The notes under the pieces were generated by a model. It saw only the letters and a program-made list of their open reading frames with translations, had not been told where the DNA came from and did no database searches. 64,000 nt of DNA from Arenicola marina (lineage: Eukaryota; Annelida; Polychaeta; Arenicolidae), in contig OZ025258.1 in NCBI GenBank assembly GCA_964019135.1, positions 35,358,126-35,422,125 of the forward strand, written 5' to 3'. Positions within the stretch are counted from its first letter, which is position 1. The number at the start of each line of letters is the position of its first letter. Shown here in pieces: positions 1 to 8,804 of the stretch. The position numbers and the translations under genes were made by a program.

Positions 1-244
1 CGCTGTCAAATAGTAAGCGTAATACAAACAGAGACACGTCTAATCGCTGTCAAATAGTAAGCGTAATACAAACAGAGACATGTCTAATCGCTGTCAAATA
101 GTAAGCGTAATAGAACAGAGATATGTTTAATCACTGTCAATTGTAAGCGTAATACAAACAAAGATATGTTGTTTAATCACTGTCAAATAGTAAGCGTAAT
201 AAAGGGACTTGTTGTTTAATCACTGTCAAATAATAAGCGTAATT
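1..244. repeat. 44-bp tandem array (minisatellite), truncated by window edge
   Basis: About 5.5 head-to-tail copies of a 44-bp unit starting CGCTGTCAAATAGTAAGCGT. Units 1 and 2 are almost identical. Later units carry small deletions and substitutions, so the array decays rightwards. The left end lies outside the window. Confidence 0.9.
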
Positions 245-259
245 GCAACGGTGACATTG

Positions 260-611
260 TCAGCTTTCGACCCTGGATGACAAATCCAAAAAGTGAGGAT
301 AAGAGAAGACAATAACTACCGGCCAGGCGTTGTTGTCGCTACTGGTTACTATTTTTAGTTTAAGCCCTATCTCCGGCACTGATTTCATACTATTTCTTCA
401 ATTGGCTTTATGGAAAACGTATTAATTCAGTCCGAATGTACAAGCGTAGTACAGGTTAGTTGTGAGCAGTTCAACGAAGGCTTTGTGGAGCTGGTGGATG
501 GCAGGCAATGCAAAACTACTCAATAATCGGATTGCAGTTTCTTCGCTCGTGGGGGGTTCAACTTCCATTGGCCGATTATGGGTTTTATACGTGTGTTGGA
601 TAGGGACAGAC
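260..611 (+). repeat. Dispersed repeat R1, left part
   Basis: Diverged copy of the sequence at about 16,110-16,450. Shared landmarks are a 'caaatcc...gtgaggat.agagaaga' start and a stretch with CTCGTGGGG, ggcc and TTTTATA.GTGTGTT in the same order (533-600 versus 16,375-16,445). At 611-616 homology to R1 stops and a MITE-like sequence begins. Confidence 0.7.
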
Positions 612-615
612 CCCC

Positions 616-800
616 GGGGGGGCACCATATTGTAACAATGGTGGGGGTGTGCCGCCCGGGTCATGTATGGCACATGGAGAGCGAGAGAAAAGGGCGCGAT
701 TTTTCGGTCCTCGAGAGAGAGTATTTTGGTGAAAAAATGGCATCCCAATTAGGCGCTGAAAGATATGCAACGTATATAGGTTTATTATTACGGCATACAC
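616..800 (+). mobile_element. GC-ended MITE family X, copy 1 (left end present, right end lost)
   Basis: Starts with a G-run followed by CAC and, about 40 bp in, GTGCCGCCC. This matches the inverted left terminus predicted from the copies at 2,485 and 7,977. The interior shares 'gagagaaaa..gcgcgattt' and 'ggtcctcgagagagag' with the other copies. No right terminus is recognisable. The right boundary is approximate. Confidence 0.6.
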
Positions 801-1849
801 AGTAGTGTACACATGGATAAGGTTTTATAAACATTGTAATCATTTCTGGTCAGTCGTATGTTTGTTATGCAAGCCATTTCAAAACTATATATACTCTCAA
901 ATATATCCTTCTATAAAAGCAGAAATTCAATTTCAGATTTAAACATTGGACAACACGTGCCACATTATTTCGATTTCATTCAGCGCGAACTTGAGTGCGC
1001 GCGACCATGGTTCATAAAAACACCGAAATAGACCAAAATGTAGAACTAGACGGTCAAGCAGAGCTTGAGAAGGGACCAAAATGGGAGTTTTGGGACTAAT
1101 TCGACCATTTTAAGACCCATCGTCGCTCGCTCATTGGTTGTTCGGCCTGGCGTTCGAGACCATATCGCCCACTGAAAGCTGTAGCCAGGCCAAATTGCTG
1201 GCTGAAAGCGCAAATTAGCCCAAATTGGACCCCAAATATCGTGATGTGCTGGACGAGCGCCATCTAACGGCTGCGGTTTAACGCGGGCTATTTTTCCAGG
1301 TCGAGGGCGTCGTTTAGAGTGAATACGTTCAAATCCCGACTTCCTACGTGTCCTTGGTCCCGCCCTAATTGCTCTTCTCGGACTCGTCATCGCTGAATTA
1401 CGGAGCCCCCTAGCGGCGGAACTAAGCGTAATAGGCTAAAAGCGAAGGCGGATTTCATACCCAAGTCGACGTTTGCCCGTCTTTTGCAACCGGTCCCGAC
1501 TCTCTAGCGTCGCTATTAAGCAAACGGCGGCCATCGCAACCCCGAAAGGGTATCGGTCCATATCGCCGTTGACTCATAATGGGAGCGTCGGCATGGAGGG
1601 GGGGTGCACCTCTTGCGAGCGCTCTAGCGGCCAAACTAAGCGTCCTAGAGCAATTCTGAGGTGGTTTCGTGTACCTAGCTCACATTTCGCTGTCCATTCA
1701 TGCCAAATCTGGGCTCCCTAGCCCAAAATATTGACCGAGTTATGGCCTTGCAAAGTTCAAAACGCCACTTGACACGTACGCCGAATATTGATTGGCCGAT
1801 TACTCGAAAATCGTTCTTTATTCGGAAAAATCTGAGCGAGTATTGCGTT
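801..1849. other. No recognisable feature
   Basis: Single-copy within the window. Short open frames (for example 1,046-1,390 minus) show no domain, splice context or homology that I can recognise. Confidence 0.5.
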
Positions 1850-2330
1850 TCCGCCTCTCTCTGACGAATACTGTCAAACAAACAGCGAATCTCTAGACCC
1901 GATATTAACGGAGTTACGCGGGAAAACCTGTTTCGTGACCTTGACCTTGCTGGGACATTGACCTTGGAAGCGTGACCTTGACCAATATAGTTATTCGTGC
2001 CCAATTACTAATGTCACGTATCACGCCAGGTAACGGTTGTCTCACTTGTACCCTTCACGGAGAAATTGAGACCATTTTCCCGCCAAAATGCTGCCGTAGG
2101 ATCCCATGTTAAACTTTGGGATTTTTTTGCAGAAGAACTATTCGGACGATTTTCAAAATTGAAACAACGTATACAAGGTACCTACGAGCCCAATACGTGA
2201 ATTAACGAATGGTTAAGCGAATTTCGAAAAATTCCTGTGACCTTGACCTTTGACCTACATGGCCCATCTACGAACTTAGCCTGACGATTGCCATTCCGCA
2301 TCGTTCTGTGAATTTGGAAGTCGATATCTT
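1850..2330 (+). repeat. Dispersed repeat R4, rich in nuclear-receptor half-sites
   Basis: Inverted relative to 58,060-58,440. Matches include a 'caaacaaacagcga' block, 'gttacg.gggaaaac.tgtttcgtgacc', and GTGACCTTGACCTTTGACCT at 2,235-2,257. The copy contains two clusters of TGACCTTGACC, which is the reverse complement of the TCAAGGTCA extended half-site. No coding capacity is seen. Confidence 0.75.
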
Positions 2331-2484
2331 CAGGCATTCGAAAGATAATGCGTCACGTGACAAACAGACACTAACCGAACACACCGACACCGACACCGAC
2401 ACGGATCGTTAAAAGCCCTTGCTCAGGCATGGTTCCCGGTGGGGCCGGTGAAGCGGCCCGGTGAAGCGGTCAGCTAATTGAAAA

Positions 2485-2685
2485 TTCCAGGCGCGGGAAT
2501 CACATGAATATGCGAGGCAAATATGGACCATTTCTTTCCTTGGGGATGGAGAGAAATTTGAGTGGGCATTGAGAGAAAAAGCACGTTTCTGTTCCGAGGA
2601 AAGAGAGAAAACAAGCGAAAAAAGGGGTCATTTGGGCGGCACATATGTGTATAGCCAACTACATATAGTGCCCCCCCCCCCCCGG
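2485..2685 (+). mobile_element. GC-ended MITE family X, copy 3 (right end present)
   Basis: The right terminus reads GGGCGGCACATATGTGTATA and then TAGTG followed by a C-run. It is the inverse of the left terminus of copy 1 (G-run, CAC, then GTGCCGCCC). The interior aligns with copy 1 over 'gagagaaaaa.gc.cg'. The left end is degenerate and its position is approximate. Confidence 0.6.
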
Positions 2686-3070
2686 GGACAGACCAGAAAC
2701 CTCGGTGCTGATCGTTGCTGGATCGGCTACAAGCCATCTGTGTGCGCGTAGCTCTCTCTGTCTCAGTCTCTCTTAATCTTTTTTTCTCTCTGACCCTCTG
2801 AAATTGCGTTCATTGTACATCTATCCATTTCGCCAGCTCGCTCTCTCTCTCTCTATTTCTCTTCCGTCCTCACTCGCTCCCTCTCACCCTTCTCTCGTCC
2901 TTCACCCTCTGTGTATATCTTGATCATGTAGCTCGTTATCTGTCCATCTCCGTATACTTTGTCCCTTTGTCCCTTCATATATATCTCTCTCGTCATCACT
3001 GCCAATCGTTCTCTCTGTCTCCCTGATTCTATCTTGACATATCTCTCTCCCTTTGTCTTTTCTTTCATGT
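2686..3070 (+). repeat. Dispersed repeat R1, right part, with pyrimidine-rich (TCTC) tract
   Basis: From GACAGACCAGAAACC onward this aligns with about 16,448-16,640, including the transition into a CTCTCT/CCCTC pyrimidine tract. R1 therefore resumes exactly where MITE X copy 3 ends. The minus-strand open frame at 2,853-3,068 is a product of the purine/pyrimidine bias. Confidence 0.65.
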
Positions 3071-3870
3071 TTTAGTTGCATTTAAAAGCCGTAGCACGAG
3101 GAAGCGTTCCGCGTCCGGTTTGTAAATGCATTTAAAATCCTTTCCGTAATAAGTTACGTACGGGGTTTTATAGACGGACCGTGGCACGGATTCAAATTTC
3201 CGTCATCTCTAGAGCAAAACTTCACCGTAGTCGTTGCTTTCCTCGGGGAATAAAAGGAACTGTCAGTGGAAACGGATAAAAATCAGGCAGCGGCCTTGCA
3301 AGCTGCAATCAGGCTGGTGACCGATTGGCTCCAAGAATAATGACCTCCATTTAACCATAATCCTACATCATGCAAATTGTTCTCAGAAATGTGATATCAC
3401 TCATTAATCAATCAACACGATGGATTGGCCTTGTGTGTTTTTAAACTGTCGCCAATCCATTGAGTCGTGAGCAAGGTTTGGGTTCAATTTAAAACACACC
3501 ACAGTATTAAGGCTCCAGACGATATGCACGTGGCACTGGTTTGCGAGATGGGATTATCTCGGCATAAGACTCCCATAGCATGTCCGAGGTGTCCTTTAGG
3601 TGGGGATAGGGTAGGATAGTTGCGATGAGATAAGCCCATTTCGTACCATGCCATGCCAGGCCATGTCTGTAACGTGTTGTATGTTTCCGAGTTATTGTTG
3701 GTTTCAGAGTTAATTAGTATCGGCAATGGTGTATTTAGGGTTAGAGTTTATTTATGTGAGAGGTAGCGCGTGTATGAGTTATAATGAGAGATAGTAGGAA
3801 GAAGTAGTAAGGAAGGAGTGGATTAAGTTGTTAAATTTCAGAGTGAATGATTTAAGCTGAAGGTGAAGGT
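3071..3870. other. No recognisable feature
   Basis: AT-balanced non-coding sequence without tandem structure or a recognised element. Confidence 0.5.
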
Positions 3871-3874
3871 GGGC

Positions 3875-4292
3875 GGTTAGTCTGTGTGCTATTAGGCTGT
3901 GTCCCACCGGGCTGTGTGCCACTGGGTTGTGTGCCACTGAGGTGTGTGCCGTTAGGCTGTGTGTTATTAGGCTGTGTGCGGTTAGTCTGTGTGCTATTAG
4001 GCTGTGTGCTATTAGGCTGTGTCCCACCGGGCTGTGTGCCACTGGGCTGTGTGCCGTTAGTCTGTGTGTTATTAGGAATGGAATGTTGGTGTTTTAGGCC
4101 ACTTTTGTGCACATACAGGCTAAATTGGGCCGAGGAACCTCCCGAGACGATGAAGGATGAAGGAATGAAACATGCCCCAGATTAGGTGCCCGAGCCCGGA
4201 TTCGAACCCAGGACCTATTGATCTGCGGTCTAGTGCGCTAACCACTACACCAGGGAGGCCCCCTGTGTGTTATTAGGCTGTGTGCCGTTGGG
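3875..4292. repeat. 15-bp minisatellite split by a SINE
   Basis: About 13 copies of a 15-bp unit (GCTGTGTGCTATTAG and variants with CCACCGG or CCACTGG) occupy 3,875-4,076. The array resumes at 4,263-4,292 after the SINE. Because 15 is a multiple of 3, open frames exist on both strands. They have no other coding support. Confidence 0.85.
4077..4262 (-). mobile_element. tRNA-derived SINE (minus strand) inserted in the minisatellite
   Basis: Read on the minus strand, the head begins GGCCTCCCTGGTGTAGTGG (A box, followed by TTAGCGC) and continues to GGTTCGAATCC (a perfect B-box match). An approximately 100-bp body ends in a GTGCACAAAAGTGGCC region. The same 15-bp sequence, CTGTGTGTTATTAGG, lies on both sides (4,062-4,076 and 4,263-4,277). 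This could be a target-site duplication, but it also equals one array period. Related copies lie at 21,121 and 51,205. Confidence 0.85.
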
Positions 4293-4839
4293 GTGTTTAT
4301 TCACGTAAGTGTTTCAAGTGGATTCATACATATGTATTCATTTCTTAGGTTTTGTTGATGTACGAGTTGTATCCGAAGGTCTTTATGTATATAATTTTAT
4401 ATTTTAGCCCGTCGTAGGACGTCATAGAAGTGTCTCGTCCTAACCGGGAGTTAAACCGGAAAATTGTGTTGACAGATGAGAAGATTAAAGGAAAAGATCT
4501 AAGCTGTTTGTCCTCTGGAGATCTTTCTTGACTGCGCAATCGTGATATTTTCTCGCCCGAACCCTTGACAGTGCCCGGTCGCAGAGAGATGGCTTATTCC
4601 GGACCTGGTGTCACAATGGCCCACAGTACAGAGTCGCACACACTGACCCAAAAGGGCGATCAGCTCATTGGGCGTGTATAGCAGACTTCGGAGACGAAAA
4701 CAACATGCATCCCAGACAATGAGACATGGTTACAAAGCCGAAAATTGGTCCATAGGTCACTTGTTATATCAGTCCTACGGGTTCTCACCGTTGATAGAGG
4801 CACACATTCGGTGGTCCAAACAGTCAATAAGCCGACGCG
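4293..4839. other. No recognisable feature
   Basis: Non-coding sequence with no tandem structure, element terminus or long frame. Confidence 0.5.
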
Positions 4840-5010
4840 ATGTGTTCATCAAGTTAATAAATGCAAGACCGCCAAGTTTAATAGGTGTTATTACGGTAAC
4901 CGTTAAATGAGAAAATTCCACACTACGGAATGCCGTGCGGTGCCCATTTGTAGTCAATGACACAAGTTGCCCATGTTCCTTGTTTACTCCGCCATGTCAC
5001 TTTATCAGCG
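4840..5010 (+). repeat. Dispersed repeat R3, compact copy
   Basis: Shares with 17,290-17,725 the ordered blocks 'gttaataaatg.aa.accgccaagt', AACCGTTAAATGA, GGAATGCCGTGCG and TTGTTTACTCCGCCATGTCA. It lacks the 22-bp minisatellite that sits between the second and third blocks in the other copy. Confidence 0.75.
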
Positions 5011-5780
5011 CTATAGCATCGTTACTGGAAGATTGGTTTCAGCATGTTCAGCCCAAACACGTCTGATGTAATCATAAACAACAGCAATGGGACTTTCATC
5101 AAATTTACAGTTTACATAACCACTTTTGACTTAATGAGCTATGTACTATTGTGTTGTTATTTTTTTTTCCCAATTTTGCAATCTGAATGTGGCATTCAAT
5201 AACATCAACGAAGAATGACATGTGGGCGCAAGGTGCAAATTTATTAGCATCAAACACCCTCGTGTCTGTTAAACCCTTGCTCGCTGGAAGAATTCATAAT
5301 AGCAGTAGAACCAGAGGAAAAGTCTTGTGACCAATACTTCCGTAATTCCTCGACTGGACGATTTACGGTAATAACCTTTGATACAGGCCGGGTAATCCAG
5401 AGGAAACATGTCTTTATCCCATCATTATTTGTGCATTCAAATGGAAAATCAATCACGAACTCGTAGTGAGACCTCCGCCGAAATCGTTTGGATGTGTGCA
5501 GCCGTGAATCAAATGAGGTGACTCAGCCAGCCTCCTGAACCATTAGAGGGTGCAATGAGAGGGAAGCTGGCCGTGGAATAAGTCAATTATTTCTTGTAAT
5601 CGGCTCCATTTATCGTCAACGTATATCGTAACATCTCCAGCACATCTAAATATGATAATCGGTAGTCTGACTTTGTTGTTTCTTTCAAATTGGCTTTCAA
5701 CGAAATTAGGTGTCGTGGTGGGTATTACTGTGACTATAGTTATTCAAGTTGTATTTATAATGCCAATACACGTTTGATAA
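5011..5780. other. No recognisable feature
   Basis: No gene, tandem repeat or element terminus seen. Confidence 0.45.
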
Positions 5781-5782
5781 TT

Positions 5783-5921
5783 CTGTTATCAATAAACATT
5801 TTGATACTTCCTTTATCAAATAACATTTTGATATTTCCGTTATCAAGAGACATTTTGATATTTTCGTCATCAAGAAACATTTCGATATTTCCGTTATCAA
5901 GAAGCATTTTGATATTTTAGT
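5783..5921. repeat. 27-bp AT-rich minisatellite
   Basis: About five copies of a 27-bp unit containing TTATCAAGAAACATTTTGAT, with 10-20% differences between units. Confidence 0.85.
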
Positions 5922-6354
5922 AACATCAATTCCATGCTGTCACCACAATCCCAGTACTTGGACTTGGATCCAGAAACACATGCGGTAGTTAATAAACGTA
6001 CTATGTGTCTAAATCTATCCAGAAGCAAACATATAGACCATATCACATGACGCTTTCTATGTGGCATCTGTAGAATAATTGTTAATAGGTTAGCAAGGGG
6101 CGCCGAAACCAAATGTTGGCCAGTCAAATGAAATTGTTAACGTCCGAGTGATTTGACTGAGGGTCGATCATTGATCACGGAGGTGATAGGGTTGTTTCTG
6201 ATTGCATTCCTACAGGTGCCTGAACCCTTTTATGTGTGTGCCATTGACTATACATGTGCCAGAGATGAATCGTGCTGCCCCTATTGTTGCTCAGAAGTGA
6301 GATGAAGTTAAATATCGTAAAAGTGTAATTTACTCGGATGTAAATAAATATGTT
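5922..6354. other. No recognisable feature
   Basis: Non-coding, with no repeat structure visible. Confidence 0.45.
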
Positions 6355-6625
6355 TTATTGGATGTGGCTGTATTGTCAGACGGCGACCTATTACACGGTA
6401 CTTTCATGGCTTACATTGCATGAAGCATCTTCCATCCTTCATTTTGATTCCCACAATGCTTCCACGTCCGCTGCAAGTTATTTGTGCTCGTGCCGGTGGC
6501 CTCGTCACTTGATGTAAAAAGGGGTCGGCCATTGTGACTCTCCCGCAGCCATATTACTGGACGAGAAAAACAGCAATTCCCGTAAAGTGGTCGGTGCCCA
6601 GGACCACTTTCTGGTCCCTTTTCGA
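6355..6625 (+). repeat. Dispersed repeat R2, copy 1
   Basis: Aligns along its whole length with 15,462-15,725. Shared blocks are 'atgtggc.gtat.g.cagacg', CATTTTGATTCCCACAATG, a 'ctcgtcac' block, 'ccattgtg...cgc.gccat.ttactgga.gag' and AAAGTGGTCGGTG. It is a diverged interspersed element of unknown class without coding capacity. Confidence 0.8.
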
Positions 6626-7396
6626 ATTCGGCCTCTGATCAGAAAACATTGGCTGAATACGTGATGCACGAGGAGAAGGGTTCACTCGGTGATGAAATTG
6701 CCACAGGGGTTCTTCAAGCGGACGAAAACAGAGCCAGCAATCGCTTTTTGTTTGTTGCCACATCGAGTCATTACAACCCAAGAGGGTTCGTGTCTCTTTG
6801 ATCGGATACGTTGAATTAGATCTTGCCGTTCCAAACGATAACACCGACATCAAATCAGGGTATTACGACTGGCTAGGTGCCGTCGTCGGAACATTTTGAT
6901 TTTTCTCATTTAGCGGTACATACCACCTCTACACTAGACGATCCTCTATTTATTAACGTTGATGAAAAAATTACAAGCGTTTGTTGGCCCTTTGGAGCAA
7001 GAAACAGGTTCCTCATCCAAGGCTAATATACCCTTTATATCGATGTAACAAGTGACATATAAACAAATTTGCGGCCTTGTAACCGTGTCTGATAGTCTGG
7101 GAAGTATGCTTTTGTTCTTCTCGGAAGTTTGATCCATGAACGGCATTATACGGCATTGTCAAGCGTTCTAAACGCGTTTTGCGATCGTCTGTTGATCCTC
7201 AGTATAACTTACTTTCGTGAACCTAGTTGAAACGTTAATGTGCGGTATTGACGGGTGATCCGCTGTTTGAAAAACATTCAAGCCCACTCCAACGGTTGAA
7301 GATATCTCACTCCTCGGAACGATTTGTATGGCCTTAAATCATACGGGTCATATTGTGACGACTATTTTGTCATGTGTTGGCATTACCATAACATTC
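6626..7396. other. No recognisable feature
   Basis: Single-copy non-coding sequence up to the ATTC that flanks the fold-back element. Confidence 0.45.
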
Positions 7397-7432
7397 GTAC
7401 GGAGCCCCGCTAGGGACATTCAGAATTATTTT

Positions 7433-7975
7433 TTATCTCGTTCGCACGAGATAGTATCTCATTCGCACGACATAGTATCTCATTCGCACGACATGGTATC
7501 TCGTCCGCAGGACATAGCATCTCGTTCGCACGACTTAGTATCTCGTTCGCACGACATAGTATCTTGTTCGCACGACATAGCATCTCGTTCATACGACTTA
7601 GTATCTCGTTCGCACGAGATAGTATCTCGTTCGCACGACTTAGTATCTCGTTCGCACGACAGTATCTCGTTCGCACGACATAGCATCTCGTTCGCACGAC
7701 ATAGTATCTCGTTCGCACGAGATAGCATCTCGTTCGCACGACATAGCATCTCGTTCGCACGACATAGCATCTCGTTCGCACGACTTAGTATCTCGTTCGC
7801 ACGAGATAGTATCTCGTTCGCACGACATAGTATCTCGTTCGCTAGAGATAGTATATCGTTCCCACGAGATAGCATCTCGTTCCCACGAGATAGCATCTCG
7901 TTCTCACGACATAGCATCTCGTTCGCACGACTTAGTATCTCGTTCGCACGACATAGTATCTCGTTCGCACGAGGG
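7433..7975 (+). repeat. 21-bp satellite, left arm of the fold-back element
   Basis: About 25 units of a 21-bp repeat (ATCTCGTTCGCACGACATAG plus one base). Variants alternate between CGACATAGT, CGAGATAGT and CGACTTAGT. Each unit carries ATCTCG and CGAGAT-type short palindromes. All frames stay open on both strands because 21 is divisible by 3. Confidence 0.9.
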
Positions 7976-7976
7976 G

Positions 7977-8253
7977 GCGTGGGAAGGGGCACTACATAGT
8001 AAGCACGACATGTCTATAGTGGTGGGGTTGTGCCGCCCGTGCCATAGTGGGCATATATGGAGAACTAGAGAAAGTGCGAGATTTCGTGGTCCTCGAGAGA
8101 GAATTTGTTGTTAAAAAAGGCATAAAAATAAACACTGACAGCTATGACAAGGTATATGGATCCGTGGAGGTTAATTTCGGTATCAACTGGATATCCAGTC
8201 ATATGGGCGGCACATGTGTATATAGCTAACCATAGGTTCGCCCCCCCCCCCCC
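7977..8253 (+). mobile_element. GC-ended MITE family X, copy 2, at the fold-back centre
   Basis: The left end GGGGCACTACATAG leads to GTTGTGCCGCCC. The right end GGGCGGCACATGTGTATATA leads to GGTTCG and a 12-C run. The interior matches copy 1 at 'gtggtcctcgagagagaat'. The right terminus and the first satellite units are duplicated at 8,337-8,410. Confidence 0.7.
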
Positions 8254-8261
8254 TACCAAAG

Positions 8262-8766
8262 ATACTATGTCGTGCGAACGAGATACTATCTCGTGCGAAC
8301 GAGATGCTATCTCGTGCGAACGAGATACTATCTCGGCACATGTGTATATAGCTAACCATAGGTTCGCCCCCCCCCCCCTACCAAAGATACTATGTCGTGC
8401 GAACGAGATGCTATCTCGTGCGAACGAGATACTATCTCGTGCGAACGAGATACTATGTCGTGCGAACGAGATACTATCTCGTGCGAACGAGATACTATGT
8501 CGTGCGAACGAGATACTATGTCGTGCGAACGAGATGCTATGTCGTGCGAACGAGATGCTATCTCGTGCGAACGAGATGCTATGTCGTGCGAACGAGATGC
8601 TATGTCGTGCGAACGAGATGCTATGTCGTGCGAACGAGATGCTATGTCGTGCGAACGAGATGCTATGTCGTACGAACGAGATACTATGTCGTGCGAACGA
8701 GATGCTATGTCGTGCGAACGAGATGCTATGTCGTGCGAACGAGATACTATTTCGTGCGAACGAGAT
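8262..8766 (-). repeat. 21-bp satellite, right arm (inverted orientation)
   Basis: About 23 units that are the reverse complement of the left-arm unit (TGTCGTGCGAACGAGATACTA). They are interrupted at 8,337-8,378 by a second copy of the family X right terminus and C-run. A direct duplication of about 125 bp (8,212 versus 8,337) explains this. Confidence 0.9.
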
Positions 8767-8804
8767 AAAAAATAATTCTGAATGTCCCTAGCGGGGCTCC
8801 GTAC

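Larger units (their letters stand above)
7397..8804. mobile_element. Fold-back (FB-like) element with inverted satellite arms
   Basis: The termini are inverted copies starting GTACGGAGCCCCGCTAGG. The inverted match continues without a break for about 50 bp, through ATTCAGAATTATTTTTTATC, into the satellite arms. The four bases ATTC flank both ends (7,393-7,396 and 8,805-8,808) as a candidate 4-bp target duplication. The left arm is a 21-bp satellite in one orientation and the right arm is the same satellite inverted. The centre is a family X MITE. No transposase is encoded; the open frames are products of the 21-bp periodicity. Architecture resembles fold-back elements of other animals, but the superfamily is not determined. 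Confidence 0.8.

Noticed and set aside
4186-4262. Possible functional tRNA gene on the minus strand
   Set aside because: A and B boxes are excellent, but the sequence continues into a SINE body shared with 21,121, and acceptor pairing is poor.
7328-7999. 223-codon plus-strand frame with Ser-His-Asp and Ser-Phe-Ala repeats
   Set aside because: Generated by the 21-bp satellite arm, whose length is a multiple of three.
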